DNA of 64,000 bases, from the NCBI RefSeq assembly GCF_014621695.1, contig NZ_CP061281.1, positions 5,456,001 through 5,520,000 on the forward strand, given 5' to 3'. This stretch comes from Streptomyces xanthii (GTDB taxonomy: Bacteria > Actinomycetota > Actinomycetes > Streptomycetales > Streptomycetaceae). Shown one piece after another: positions 15,744 through 27,032 of this stretch. The translations under genes were made by a program, and so were the position numbers. How positions within the stretch are numbered: position 1 is the stretch's first letter; each line of letters starts with the position of its first letter. The notes under the pieces were generated by a model. That model was not told the origin of the DNA. It saw only the letters and a list, made by a program, of their open reading frames with translations, and ran no database searches.

Positions 15744-16931
15744 TCACTTCCGGCAGCCCTCGTTCCCGTCGGCACAGCTCACCGATCGGTACGCGCCAGT
15801 CCCGATCTCCGCGAAGTTCCGCAGGCTCTCCGTGCCGGGCACGAAGTACCCGGTGTGCCCCTGGGCGTCGCCGGCCGCGAAGACCCGCGCGCCGAAGCCC
15901 GACGCGACCGGGTCGGCGCCGTGGCCGAGGCCGCCGAGCTCCATGTTCGGGACGTCCGCGATCCAGTCGTCCTTGTCGCGGGTGGCCCACACGCGGGCCT
16001 TGGTGCCGAGGCCCGAGGCGTGCGCGGCCCGCATCCCGGGGCTGCCGGCCACCGCGATGTCGCTGACCCGTGAGGGCAGGCCGCGTGCCGCGACCCCGCA
16101 GACGACGGAGCCGTAGCTGTGGCAGTACAGGGCGACCGAGGAGCGGCCGGGCAGCCCGCGCAGCATCGCGTTGAGCCGCACCGCCCCGTCGTCCGCCCGC
16201 ATCGAGGTCGCCGCGTCGACGCCGAGCCCGGCCGGGGCCGTGTAGTCGGCCCAGGCGATGACGGCGGTCCGGGCCGTCGGATCGGCCTCGCGCTCGGCCG
16301 CGTACAGCGAGCGGGCCATGCCGACGGGGGCGGAGTACTTGCGGGCGGTGCGCTGGAACGTCAGCACCGTCGTGTCGACGCCGGGCACCACGACGGAGAC
16401 CCGGCGGGCCGTGTCGAGGTCGCCGAAGACCTCGGCGACCCGGCCGGTGCCCATGGGGTCGAAGGCGAGGATCTTGCGGTCGGGCCGGGCCAGCAGCGCG
16501 AAGCGCTTCATGCGCTCCTTGGCGTCGGCGTGACCGACCGCGGACAGGCGGTTGTCGTGGATGCGGCCGCGTTCGACCTCGCGCGCCTTGTCGAGCGCGA
16601 TCCGGTTGGCGCGGTAGCGCAGGGAGACGGGCGCGCCGTTCATGTTGCCGACCGCGAGGGGATAGCGGTCGGCGAGCAGGCCGCGCTGGTGGGGGGTGAG
16701 CGAGGCGAAGAAGTGCGCGAGGCGGGTGGGGGAGCCGTCGGGCGCGGGCAGGGCGTGTCCGTTCAGCCGGCCGTGCTCCCAGGAGGAGAGCGCGGTCCGC
16801 AGCGGGGAGTCGGCTCCCCGGTGGTGACGCACCGCCGTCCAGCCGGTGGTCGCCAGCATGATGAACACGACGGCCAGAGCGAGCAGCGCGCGCCAGACGT
16901 TGAGTTGGGGGGAGGAGTCGAAGGAAGTCAC
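15744..16931 (-). CDS. DUF1023-type alpha/beta hydrolase, membrane-anchored
   Basis: A 395-residue protein with one N-terminal hydrophobic segment (VWRALLALAVVFIMLATTGWTAV), probably an anchor or uncleaved signal. The DUF1023 hydrolase domain follows; the nucleophile elbow is CHSYGS in SSVALYCHSYGSVVCG, with a conserved Asp in TRDKDDWIADV and a His in GHTGYF near the C-terminus. Members occur widely in Streptomyces with no known substrate. GTG 16931 is preferred because translation from it leads straight into the anchor segment. Confidence 0.8.
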   Translation of the reverse strand: MTSFDSSPQLNVWRALLALAVVFIMLATTGWTAVRHHRGADSPLRTALSSWEHGRLNGHALPAPDGSPTRLAHFFASLTPHQRGLLADRYPLAVGNMNGAPVSLRYRANRIALDKAREVERGRIHDNRLSAVGHADAKERMKRFALLARPDRKILAFDPMGTGRVAEVFGDLDTARRVSVVVPGVDTTVLTFQRTARKYSAPVGMARSLYAAEREADPTARTAVIAWADYTAPAGLGVDAATSMRADDGAVRLNAMLRGLPGRSSVALYCHSYGSVVCGVAARGLPSRVSDIAVAGSPGMRAAHASGLGTKARVWATRDKDDWIADVPNMELGGLGHGADPVASGFGARVFAAGDAQGHTGYFVPGTESLRNFAEIGTGAYRSVSCADGNEGCRK

Positions 16932-17061
16932 TGCGGGACACCCTAGGAGAAGCGCGTCGCGCTCCGTGCAGCGGGTGAGGCAGATCACGTTTCCGGGGGT
17001 GTATTTGGGTAAAACCGGGCGTAGTTGCTGTCAGGGCCTCACGTTGCGTAGGGGCGCCGTG

Positions 17062-17691
17062 TCACGCGTCGTCACCGCGCCATCGCGCCCCGAGCGCGGG
17101 ACCGAGCTGGTCGAGGCAGGACTCGGTGAGCGCCCTGATCGCCTCCACGCTCATGTCCTCGCCGGCGCCCCACAGCCGCCCGGTGAGCCGCATCACGCCG
17201 CTGAACGCGGCCACCGCCACGCGCGGCCGGGGGTCGGCGTCGACGTCGACGCCCTCGCGCTCGGCGATCACCCGCGCGACCTGCTCCTCCAGCTCGACGG
17301 AGCGGCGCAGATGCGCGGCGAGCAGGGCGGGCGTCGACTCGATCATCCGGTAGGCGCGCATGTGGAGTTCGACCGGGATGACCTCCGCGATCGAGCGGTT
17401 CAGGTCGTCCCAGGTGCCGAGGACCGTGCCGCGCAGCGCCTCCAAGGGGCCCTCGTGCGCGGGCCGTTCGCGCAGGGCGGCGACGTAGCGCGACTCCACC
17501 ATCTCCTGGACGGCGAAGGCGGCCTCCTCCTTGTTCGCGAAGTAGCGGAAGAAGGTGCGCTGGGAGACCTCGCAGCGCTCGGCGATCTCGTCGACGGTCG
17601 TCCGCTCGTACCCCTGGGTCGTGTACAGCTCGAGCGCGGCTCGCAGCAGCGCGTCCCGGGTGCGCGCCTTCTTGAGTTCACGCAGGTTCAA
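17062..17691 (-). CDS. TetR-family transcriptional regulator
   Basis: A 209-residue repressor. The N-terminal three-helix DNA-binding domain ELKKARTRDALLRAALELYT through VDEIAERCEVSQRTFFRYF is typical; the ligand-binding domain is divergent. Divergent from the DHA2 efflux gene at 17814, with a long imperfect palindrome between them, so it very likely represses that pump and itself. TTG 17691 is the only start that fits the open frame; the ribosome site is weak. Confidence 0.9.
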   Translation of the reverse strand: MNLRELKKARTRDALLRAALELYTTQGYERTTVDEIAERCEVSQRTFFRYFANKEEAAFAVQEMVESRYVAALRERPAHEGPLEALRGTVLGTWDDLNRSIAEVIPVELHMRAYRMIESTPALLAAHLRRSVELEEQVARVIAEREGVDVDADPRPRVAVAAFSGVMRLTGRLWGAGEDMSVEAIRALTESCLDQLGPALGARWRGDDA

Positions 17692-17737
17692 TCCGGCCGC
17701 CCTGGTCGTCTCTCCGGCTGTTCTCGCAGTTCAGCAT

Positions 17738-17802
17738 AGTGTGAGCGACCTGACAGTTACCGACTTGTGAAATGCTTTGTCAACTGTCAGAGGCTGTCAC
17801 TA
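17738..17802. promoter_or_regulatory. Composite palindrome between TetR and efflux pump genes
   Basis: CTGACAGTT (17750-17758) and AACTGTCAG (17782-17790) form a perfect 9-bp inverted repeat. TAGTG and CACTA lie outside it at nearly equal distance, and an inner imperfect repeat TTGTGAAA-TGC-TTTGTCAA sits between the arms. The -10 TAGCGT (17801-17806) of the pump gene lies at the right edge. This is a good TetR operator candidate covering both divergent promoters. Confidence 0.65.
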
Positions 17803-17813
17803 GCGTGTCCCGC

Positions 17814-19430
17814 ATGACTAGTCGGATCACCATCGACAAGGCGGACCGGATACCGGAACCCGCCGCGGCGCCGGACCCCGCACCGGCCAGGGGGCTGCGG
17901 GGGCACCCCTGGCTGACCCTGTTCGCCGTCGCGATCGGCGTCATGATGGTCGCCCTCGACGGCACCATCGTCGCCATCGCCAACCCGGTCATCCAGGACA
18001 AGCTCGACGCGAGCTTCGCCGACGTCCAGTGGATCACCAACGGCTATTTCCTCGCCCTCGCGGTCACCCTGATCACCGCGGGCAAGCTCGGCGACCGCTT
18101 CGGTCACCGGCAGACCTTCCTCATCGGCGTGGTCGGCTTCGCCGCCGCGTCCGGCGCCATCGGACTGTCCGACAGCATCGCGTTCGTCATCACGTTCCGC
18201 GTCTTCCAGGGCCTGTTCGGCGCGCTCCTCATGCCCGCCGCGCTCGGCCTGCTGCGCGCCACGTTCCCGGCCGAGAAGCTGAACATGGCGATCGGCATCT
18301 GGGGCATGGTGATCGGCGCCTCCACCGCGGGCGGCCCGATCCTCGGCGGTGTGCTCGTCGAGCACGTCAGCTGGCAGTCGGTGTTCTTCATCAACGTGCC
18401 GGTCGGCGTGATCGCCCTCGTCCTCGGCCTGTTCATCCTGCTCGACCACCGCGCGCAGAACGCGCCGCGCTCCTTCGACGTCCTGGGCATCCTGCTGCTC
18501 TCCGGCGCGATGTTCTGTCTCGTCTGGGCCCTCATCAAGGCCCCGACCTGGGGCTGGGGCGACGGCCTCACCTGGGCGTTCATCGCCGGCTCCGTGCTCT
18601 GCTTCCTGCTGTTCGCGGTGTGGGAGAACTTCGTCTCCGAGCCGCTCATCCCGCTCGGCCTGTTCCGCTCGGTGGCGCTGTCCGCCGGTGTGGTCCTGAT
18701 GGTCCTCATGGCCATCGCCTTCATGGGCGGCCTGTTCTTCGTGACGTTCTACCTCCAGAACGTGCACGGGATGAGCCCGATCGACAGCGGTCTGCACCTG
18801 CTGCCGCTCACCGGCATGATGATCGTCGGTTCCCCGCTGGCCGGAGCCCTGATCACCAAGGCCGGCCCGCGCATCCCGCTCGCCGGCGGCATGGCGCTCA
18901 CCGCGATCGCCATGTACGGCATGTCGACGCTGGAGCCGGGCACCGGCAGCGGCGTCATGTCCGTCTGGTTCGCCCTGCTCGGTCTGGGCCTCGCCCCGGT
19001 CATGGTCGGCGCCACCGAGGTCATCGTGGGCAACGCGCCGATGGAGCTGTCCGGTGTCGCCGGCGGACTCCAGCAGGCCGCCATGCAGATCGGCGGCAGC
19101 CTCGGCACGGCCGTCCTCGGCGCCGTCATGGCCTCCAAGGTCGACAGCGACCTGCCGGGCAACTGGGCGGCGGCCAAGCTCCCCGAGCTCCCGCCCGCCC
19201 AGCTCGACCAGGTCTCCGAAGCGGTCCAGGTCGGCGTCGCCCCGGTCCCGCCGGGCACCCCGGCCCCGGTCGCCGCGCAGATCACGCAGGTCGCGCACGA
19301 CACGTTCATGTCCGGGATGGGTCTGGCCTGCCTGGTGGCCGCCGCCGTCGCCGCCTTCGCGGTGCTGGTCGCGCTCCTCACCAAGCGCGGCGAGAACGCC
19401 GAGGCGGGAGCCGGCGCGGCCCACATCTGA
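17814..19430 (+). CDS. MFS drug efflux transporter, DHA2 (14-TMS, EmrB/QacA) family
   Basis: A 538-residue membrane transporter that exports drugs by proton antiport. Fourteen hydrophobic segments; motif A is GKLGDRFGHRQ and the DHA2 start MVALDGTIVAIANPVIQDKL is clear. ATG 17814 follows TAGCGT by seven bases. It is divergent from the TetR gene, the classical regulator-pump pair. Substrate unknown. A terminator lies about 15 bases after the stop. Confidence 0.92.
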   Translation: MTSRITIDKADRIPEPAAAPDPAPARGLRGHPWLTLFAVAIGVMMVALDGTIVAIANPVIQDKLDASFADVQWITNGYFLALAVTLITAGKLGDRFGHRQTFLIGVVGFAAASGAIGLSDSIAFVITFRVFQGLFGALLMPAALGLLRATFPAEKLNMAIGIWGMVIGASTAGGPILGGVLVEHVSWQSVFFINVPVGVIALVLGLFILLDHRAQNAPRSFDVLGILLLSGAMFCLVWALIKAPTWGWGDGLTWAFIAGSVLCFLLFAVWENFVSEPLIPLGLFRSVALSAGVVLMVLMAIAFMGGLFFVTFYLQNVHGMSPIDSGLHLLPLTGMMIVGSPLAGALITKAGPRIPLAGGMALTAIAMYGMSTLEPGTGSGVMSVWFALLGLGLAPVMVGATEVIVGNAPMELSGVAGGLQQAAMQIGGSLGTAVLGAVMASKVDSDLPGNWAAAKLPELPPAQLDQVSEAVQVGVAPVPPGTPAPVAAQITQVAHDTFMSGMGLACLVAAAVAAFAVLVALLTKRGENAEAGAGAAHI

Positions 19431-19444
19431 CCGCGCCCCGCGTC

Positions 19445-19473
19445 AAGCCCCCAGGGTTCTCCCTGGGGGCTTT
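19445..19473 (+). terminator. Terminator after the efflux pump gene
   Basis: AAGCCCCCAGGG (19445-19456), loop TTCT, CCCTGGGGGCTT (19461-19472), then TTCGCTT. Perfect 12-bp stem. Confidence 0.9.
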
Positions 19474-19574
19474 CGCTTATCCGGGTGACGCACCCGGCCG
19501 GCCCCTTCCCCGAAGTCGATCAAGGCCGCCAGAGTCGGCCCGGCAACTGATCGGCACACCAAGGGGGTTGACCC

Positions 19575-19952
19575 ATGCGTACATCCACGACCGCGCTCAC
19601 CGTCTCCGCGCTCGCCCTGGCCGCCACGGCCCTCACCGGCGGCCCGGCCACGGCGGCGGCCCCGCCCGCGCTCGGCGCCTGCGCCAAGGGCGAGCTCTGC
19701 CTCTGGTCGAAGCAGGACTTCAAGGGCGCCCGGCACGTCTACGAACTGTCCGGCACCGACATCGAGAGCTGCACCGCGCTGCCACCGGGCGTCAGCGCGT
19801 CCTCCCTCGCCAACCGCACGGGCCGCCCCGTGACCACGTACCAGTCCGCGTCCTGCGCCGAGACCGGAGAGTTCCAGACCTACCCCGGCAGCGGCACGTA
19901 CGAGCCCGAAAGCCCGTACCGAGTACGGGCTTTCAAAATCTGGGAGAACTGA
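19575..19952 (+). CDS. Secreted peptidase-inhibitor family I36 protein
   Basis: A 125-residue secreted protein. Signal peptide of about 28 residues (MRTSTTALTVSALALAATAL, with cleavage near ATAAA). The mature part has CAKGELCLWSKQDFKGA and later cysteines spaced as in the small beta-gamma-crystallin-like I36 inhibitors (SMPI-like). It could inhibit metalloproteases, but no reactive-site residue can be assigned. AAGGGGG lies before the ATG. Its last ten codons sit on a perfect hairpin (19908-19934). Confidence 0.8.
   Translation: MRTSTTALTVSALALAATALTGGPATAAAPPALGACAKGELCLWSKQDFKGARHVYELSGTDIESCTALPPGVSASSLANRTGRPVTTYQSASCAETGEFQTYPGSGTYEPESPYRVRAFKIWEN
19908..19934 (+). terminator. Hairpin inside the end of the I36 gene
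   Basis: GAAAGCCCGTAC (19908-19919), loop CGA, GTACGGGCTTTC (19923-19934), then AAAATC. The 12-bp perfect stem codes for ESPYRVRAF and the stop codon follows 16 bases later. It looks like a terminator but lies inside the coding sequence, so it may instead protect the mRNA 3' end. Confidence 0.55.
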
Positions 19953-19972
19953 GGTCCGTAGCTGTCTGCGGC

Positions 19973-20122
19973 CCCGGTGGGGGCGGGCCGCGCAGTTCCC
20001 CGCGCCCCTGGAGATGCGCACTTCGTGCGTGATCTCCATCGGGGCGGTGCCCCGTCGGGGAAATGCGACGCGAAGCGTCTGCATTTCAGGGGCGCGGGGA
20101 ACTGCGCGAGAAGCCCCACCGG
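19973..20122. repeat. Cloverleaf-like interspersed repeat
   Basis: Outer arms CCGGTGGGG...CGCGCAGTTCCCC... (19973-20010) and its near-exact reverse complement (20087-20122) enclose three hairpins: GGAGAT-CGCAC-TTC-GTGCG-ATCTCC (20010-20037), GGGGC-GGT-GCCCC (20041-20053) and AAATGC-ACGC-GAA-GCGT-GCATTT (20061-20086). The core GCGCAGTTCCCCGCGCCCCT recurs at 51426-51445 and, with one change and in reverse, at 33686-33705. It lies between convergent I36 and aceE genes. Confidence 0.8.
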
Positions 20123-20167
20123 CCCGCAGCCGACAACGCGAAGCTCCCCGCACCGACCCGTCAAGCC

Positions 20168-22915
<2,748 letters not shown>

Positions 22916-23268
22916 GCTGTTCCCTCACTGTCGGTGATGCCACTGTTCCACTGTCGGTTTGCGCCGAGTCCATCGTGGACCTTGGAAACCGAATCGTCAT
23001 CTCTACCGCGAGGTATTCGCGGTGCCGCGAACAAATCGCAACGATACGCTCAAGCTGGTGTGGCATAGATCACGAACCGGCGGGGATCCTTGACTGAGGT
23101 TGGGGTGAGACGGCCCGGAACGTCACCGTTTAGGCGGTCTCGGCAGCCGGGTACTTGCGCGATCCGTCGCGCACGTGTGGACTACGGCCAACGCTTCGCG
23201 CGTGCGCGAGGCTCTGGGGACACCCAGACAACCCAAGAACTTTCGTAAACATGATCAGGAGGCAATCC
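22916..23268. promoter_or_regulatory. Divergent control region of aceE and the DUF3052 gene
   Basis: A 353-bp gene-free stretch. TTCGCGG-TG-CCGCGAA (23016-23031) is a perfect 16-bp palindrome, and ACCGCGA (23005-23011) pairs with the same TCGCGGT, so three half-sites alternate within 27 bp. The position, about 100 bases from the aceE start, suits an operator for aceE. No clear promoter for the plus-strand gene was recognised; AGGAGG (23257-23262) is its ribosome site. Confidence 0.55.
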
Positions 23269-23700
23269 GTGAGCGCGACCGCGGACCACGCGGAGAAGAA
23301 CCTTGCCGAGAGGCTCGGTTTCCAGCCCGACCAGGTGGTCCAGGAGATCGGCTACGACGACGACGTCGATCAGGAGCTCCGCGAGAGCATCGAGGAAGTC
23401 ATCGGCTCCGAGCTCGTCGACGAGGACTACGACGACGTGGCTGACGCCGTGGTGCTCTGGTTCCGTGAGGACGACGGGGACCTTACCGATGCGCTGGTGG
23501 ATGCCATCGCGTACATGGAGGAAGGCGGCTCCATCCTGCTCCTGACGCCGAAGACGGGCCGTGACGGCTACGTCGAGCCCAGCGAGATCGGGGAGGCCGC
23601 CACCACCGCCGGTCTCACCGCCGCCAAGAGCGTCAGCGCCGGCAAGGACTGGACCGGCAGCCGGCTGGCCACGCCGAAGGCGGCCGCCAAGAAGCGCTGA
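23269..23700 (+). CDS. DUF3052 domain protein
   Basis: A 143-residue acidic cytoplasmic protein, nearly all DUF3052 ([22 protein letters not shown] through [15 protein letters not shown]), with a basic Ala/Lys tail (PKAAAKKR). The family occurs beside aceE in Streptomyces; its function is unknown. GTG 23269 is chosen since AGGAGG lies six bases before it; ATG 23251 would place that site inside the gene. Followed by a strong terminator. Confidence 0.87.
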   Translation: MSATADHAEKNLAERLGFQPDQVVQEIGYDDDVDQELRESIEEVIGSELVDEDYDDVADAVVLWFREDDGDLTDALVDAIAYMEEGGSILLLTPKTGRDGYVEPSEIGEAATTAGLTAAKSVSAGKDWTGSRLATPKAAAKKR

Positions 23701-23731
23701 GCCGGCCCGGCGAACGGGACCAGAAGAGAAG

Positions 23732-23769
23732 GGCCCCCGGGGGCGCGCACCGTCGCGCCCCCGGGGGCC
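23732..23769 (+). terminator. Terminator after the DUF3052 gene
   Basis: GGCCCCCGGGGGCGCG (23732-23747), 6-nt loop, CGCGCCCCCGGGGGCC (23754-23769): a 16-bp perfect GC stem without a T tract, as common in Streptomyces. Confidence 0.8.
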
Positions 23770-23860
23770 TCACCCGTTCCCGGAGCCCGCGCCACGCGCC
23801 GAACCCCCCGCCAACTACGCTGAACCCACCCGAACAGCCCCACCGAGAGGAAGCTTCACC

Positions 23861-24319
23861 ATGGCGATCGCCGTCGGCACCAAGGCTCCGGACTTCGAGC
23901 TCAAGAACCAGCACGGCGAGACCGTGAAGCTCTCGGACTTCCGGGGCGAGAAGAACGTGGTGCTGCTCTTCTACCCGTTCGCCTTCACCGGGGTCTGCAC
24001 CGGCGAGCTCTGCGCCCTGCGCGACGAGCTGCCCAAGTTCGTCAACGACGACGTGCAGCTGCTCGCCGTCTCCAACGACTCCCCGTTCTCCCTGCGGGTC
24101 TTCGCCGAGCAGGAGGGCCTCGAGTACCCGCTGCTCAGCGACTTCTGGCCGCACGGCGAGGCCTCCCGCGCCTACGGCGTCTTCGACGAGGAGAAGGGCT
24201 GCGCGGTGCGCGGCACCTTCATCATCGACAAGGAGGGCGTCGTCCAGTGGACCGTCGTCAACGCGCTGCCCGACGCGCGTGACCTGAACGAGTACGTCCG
24301 GGCGATCGACGCGCTCTGA
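23861..24319 (+). CDS. ahpE: AhpE-like peroxiredoxin
   Basis: A 152-residue thioredoxin-fold peroxidase of the AhpE/1-Cys-like group. The peroxidatic cysteine is Cys46 in [19 protein letters not shown]; Cys51 is nearby, and the segment [25 protein letters not shown] is typical. It reduces hydrogen peroxide, peroxynitrite or organic peroxides. GAGAGG lies upstream of the ATG. The Ter locus starts about 140 bases downstream on the same strand, but a promoter lies between. Confidence 0.92.
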   Translation: MAIAVGTKAPDFELKNQHGETVKLSDFRGEKNVVLLFYPFAFTGVCTGELCALRDELPKFVNDDVQLLAVSNDSPFSLRVFAEQEGLEYPLLSDFWPHGEASRAYGVFDEEKGCAVRGTFIIDKEGVVQWTVVNALPDARDLNEYVRAIDAL

Positions 24320-24368
24320 GCCGCGCCCGAGCGCGGTCGAGGGGGCGACACCCTGCGGGAACTCTCGC

Positions 24369-24394
24369 GGGGTACGGGAACCCCTCACTAGGAT
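24369..24394 (+). promoter_or_regulatory. Likely promoter of the first terD gene
   Basis: TAGGAT (24389-24394) is the consensus vegetative -10 of Streptomyces. GGGGT-N6-ACCCC (24369-24373 and 24380-24384) is a short dyad just before it. No good -35 is seen, so activation or an alternative sigma factor is possible. Confidence 0.45.
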
Positions 24395-24461
24395 CCAGAC
24401 GTTGATCCGATGCCAGACGCACTACGGGGGCTCCCCGCCCCTCAGACCACAGGGAGGACTC

Positions 24462-25037
24462 GTGGGAGTCAGCCTCAGCAAGGGCGGCAACGTATCGCTG
24501 AGCAAGGAGGCTCCGGGCCTCACGGCGGTCGTCGTGGGCCTCGGTTGGGACGTCCGTACCACGACGGGTACGGACTTCGACCTCGACGCCAGCGCCATTC
24601 TGACGAACGCCGAGGGCAAGGTACGCAACGACCAGGACTTCGTGTTCTTCAACAACCTGAAGAGCGCGGACGGCTCGGTCGAGCACACCGGTGACAACCT
24701 GACCGGTGAGGGCGAGGGCGACGACGAGCAGGTCAAGGTCAACCTCGCGGCCGTGCCCGCCGACGTCGACAAGATCGTGTTCCCGGTCTCGATCTACGAC
24801 GCCGAGAACCGACAGCAGTCCTTCGGACAGGTGCGCAACGCGTTCATCCGCGTCGTGAACCAGACGGGCGGCGCCGAGATCGCCCGTTACGACCTCTCCG
24901 AGGACGCCTCGACGGAGACCGCCATGGTCTTCGGCGAGCTGTACCGCAACGGGGCGGAGTGGAAGTTCCGCGCCGTCGGCCAGGGGTATGCCTCGGGTCT
25001 GCGCGGCATCGCGCAGGACTTCGGCGTCAACGTCTGA
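24462..25037 (+). CDS. terD: TerD-family stress protein, copy 1
   Basis: A 191-residue TerD domain protein: [43 protein letters not shown] and [21 protein letters not shown]. Acidic loops (DFDLDAS and GEGEGDDEQ) match the Ca2+-binding sites of TerD. Members protect against tellurite and other envelope or oxidant stress, probably as part of a membrane-associated complex. GTG 24462 has GGGAGG upstream. The next copy follows after about 100 bases. Confidence 0.93.
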   Translation: MGVSLSKGGNVSLSKEAPGLTAVVVGLGWDVRTTTGTDFDLDASAILTNAEGKVRNDQDFVFFNNLKSADGSVEHTGDNLTGEGEGDDEQVKVNLAAVPADVDKIVFPVSIYDAENRQQSFGQVRNAFIRVVNQTGGAEIARYDLSEDASTETAMVFGELYRNGAEWKFRAVGQGYASGLRGIAQDFGVNV

Positions 25038-25140
25038 GCGGACCACCACCACCCAGACACCGTCCGGCGCCGCACTCCAGCAGTGCGGCGCCGGACGCGC
25101 TCGACCACAGCACCGTTCCACATCGGGGAGGACCACGATC

Positions 25141-25716
25141 ATGGGCGTCACGCTCGCCAAGGGGGGCAATGTCTCCCTCTCCAAGGCCGCACCGAATCTG
25201 GCCCAGGTCCTGGTGGGCCTCGGCTGGGACGCGCGTTCCACCACGGGAGCCGACTTCGACCTGGACGCCAGCGCACTGCTGTGCAGCGGCGGCCGCGTCA
25301 TGGGCGACGAGTGGTTCATCTTCTACAACCAGCTCACCAGCCCCGACGGCTCGGTCGAGCACACCGGCGACAACCTGACCGGTGAGGGCGACGGCGACGA
25401 CGAGTCGATCATCATCGACCTTTCCCGCGTTCCGGCCGGCTGCGACAAGATCGTTTTTCCGGTGTCCATTCACGACGCGGACAACAGGGGCCAGACCTTC
25501 GGCCAGGTCAGCAATGCGTTCATCCGCGTGGTGAATCAGGCGGACGGTCAGGAACTGGCGCGCTACGACCTTTCCGAGGACGCCTCCACGGAGACGGCGA
25601 TGATCTTCGGCGAGGTGTACCGGTACGGCGGCGAGTGGAAGTTCCGTGCGGTCGGTCAGGGGTACGCGTCCGGGCTGCGGGGCATCGCTCTAGACTTCGG
25701 AGTCAATGTTTCGTAA
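25141..25716 (+). CDS. terD: TerD-family stress protein, copy 2
   Basis: A 191-residue close paralogue of the preceding gene, obviously a tandem duplication: the same acidic loops ([24 protein letters not shown]) and almost identical C-termini ([13 protein letters not shown]). It differs by a cysteine pair (Cys in LLCSGG and AGCDKI). GGGGAGG precedes the ATG. Probably cotranscribed with the next gene, a TerC-like membrane protein. Confidence 0.93.
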   Translation: MGVTLAKGGNVSLSKAAPNLAQVLVGLGWDARSTTGADFDLDASALLCSGGRVMGDEWFIFYNQLTSPDGSVEHTGDNLTGEGDGDDESIIIDLSRVPAGCDKIVFPVSIHDADNRGQTFGQVSNAFIRVVNQADGQELARYDLSEDASTETAMIFGEVYRYGGEWKFRAVGQGYASGLRGIALDFGVNVS

Positions 25717-25786
25717 AGCCGTGCGCGGAGCGGGGGAGCCCCGTACAACCAGCACGGGGAAACCCGTACACACGATGGGGTAGCCA

Positions 25787-26926
25787 GTGGTTCTGAAAAC
25801 CTTCGGCTGGTCGTTCGCGATCACCGTGCTCGGTTTGATCGCGGCGGTGTTCTACGACGGATGGACAGCCTTCGGGGTCGTCGCGATTCTCGCGGTCCTG
25901 GAGATCTCTCTGTCCTTCGACAACGCGGTCGTCAACGCCGGGATCCTGAAGAAGATGAATGCCTTCTGGCAGAAGATCTTCCTCACGATCGGCGTGCTCA
26001 TCGCCGTCTTCGGCATGCGCCTCGTCTTCCCCGTCGTCATCGTCGCGATCAGCGCCAAGATGGGCCCGATCGAGGCCGTCGACCTGGCCTTCAACCAGCC
26101 CGACCGCTATCAGCAGCTGGTCACGGACGCGCACCCGTCCATCGCCGCCTTCGGTGGCATGTTCCTGCTGATGATCTTCCTCGACTTCATCTTCGAGGAG
26201 CGGGACATCCAGTGGCTGCGCTGGATCGAGCGGCCGCTGGCCAAGCTCGGCAAGGTCGACATGCTCTCGGTCTGCATCGCGCTGATCGTCCTGCTCGTCG
26301 CCTCCCTGACCGTCGCGCTCAACGCGCACCAGCACGGCGGCGCCCACGTCGACAAGCAGGCCACCGTCCTCCTCGCGGGCGTCGGCGGCCTCATCACGTA
26401 CCTGATCGTCGGCGGCCTCTCCAGCTTCTTCGAGAACCGCCTGGAGGAGGAGGAAGAGCGCGAGCACGAGGAGGAGGAGCGCGCCGCACGCGAGGGCAAG
26501 CCCAAGTCCGCGGTGCTGCTGGCCGGCCAGGCCGCGTTCTTCATGTTCCTCTACCTCGAGGTCCTCGACGCGTCCTTCTCCTTCGACGGCGTCATCGGTG
26601 CCTTCGCGATCACCAACGACATCGTCCTCATGGCGCTCGGCCTCGGCATCGGCGCCATGTACGTCCGGTCGCTCACGGTCTACCTGGTCCGCCAGGGCAC
26701 CCTGGACGACTACGTGTACCTGGAGCACGGCGCGCACTACGCGATCGGCGCCCTCGCCGTGATCCTCCTGGTCACCATCCAGTACGAGATCCACGAGATC
26801 ATCACCGGTCTCGTCGGTGTCGTCCTGATCGCCTGGTCCTTCTTCTCGTCGGTGCGGCGCAACAAGCGCCTCGCGGCCGAGGAGGGCGGCAGCACGGACA
26901 AAGCCGAGGTGACGTCCGGGGTTTGA
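25787..26926 (+). CDS. DUF475 / TerC-like integral membrane protein
   Basis: A 379-residue membrane protein with about nine hydrophobic segments. Two conserved TerC-type motifs occupy homologous membrane helices: EISLSFDNAVVNAG near residue 42 and DASFSFDGVIGAFAITND near 263. A charged coiled loop rich in Glu (RLEEEEEREHEEEER) separates the halves. TerC-like proteins are linked to metal-ion export and to anchoring TerD at the membrane. GTG 25787 starts the gene 70 bases after the second terD, so they are likely one operon, ended by the hairpin at 26954-26998. Confidence 0.9.
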   Translation: MVLKTFGWSFAITVLGLIAAVFYDGWTAFGVVAILAVLEISLSFDNAVVNAGILKKMNAFWQKIFLTIGVLIAVFGMRLVFPVVIVAISAKMGPIEAVDLAFNQPDRYQQLVTDAHPSIAAFGGMFLLMIFLDFIFEERDIQWLRWIERPLAKLGKVDMLSVCIALIVLLVASLTVALNAHQHGGAHVDKQATVLLAGVGGLITYLIVGGLSSFFENRLEEEEEREHEEEERAAREGKPKSAVLLAGQAAFFMFLYLEVLDASFSFDGVIGAFAITNDIVLMALGLGIGAMYVRSLTVYLVRQGTLDDYVYLEHGAHYAIGALAVILLVTIQYEIHEIITGLVGVVLIAWSFFSSVRRNKRLAAEEGGSTDKAEVTSGV

Positions 26927-26953
26927 CCCGGGGGTCATTTCTGGAACGCTCTG

Positions 26954-26998
26954 GACGGGGCGGCCGTACGAGGACGAGTCCTCCGCGGCCGCCCCGTC
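26954..26998 (+). terminator. Terminator after the TerC-like gene
   Basis: GACGGGGCGGCCG (26954-26966) pairs with CGGCCGCCCCGTC (26986-26998); the loop itself contains AGGAC-GA-GTCCT, so the stem can extend. No strong T tract follows. Confidence 0.7.
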
Positions 26999-27032
26999 GG
27001 CATGTGGAGGACCACTGAATCTGGGGGCGGAG

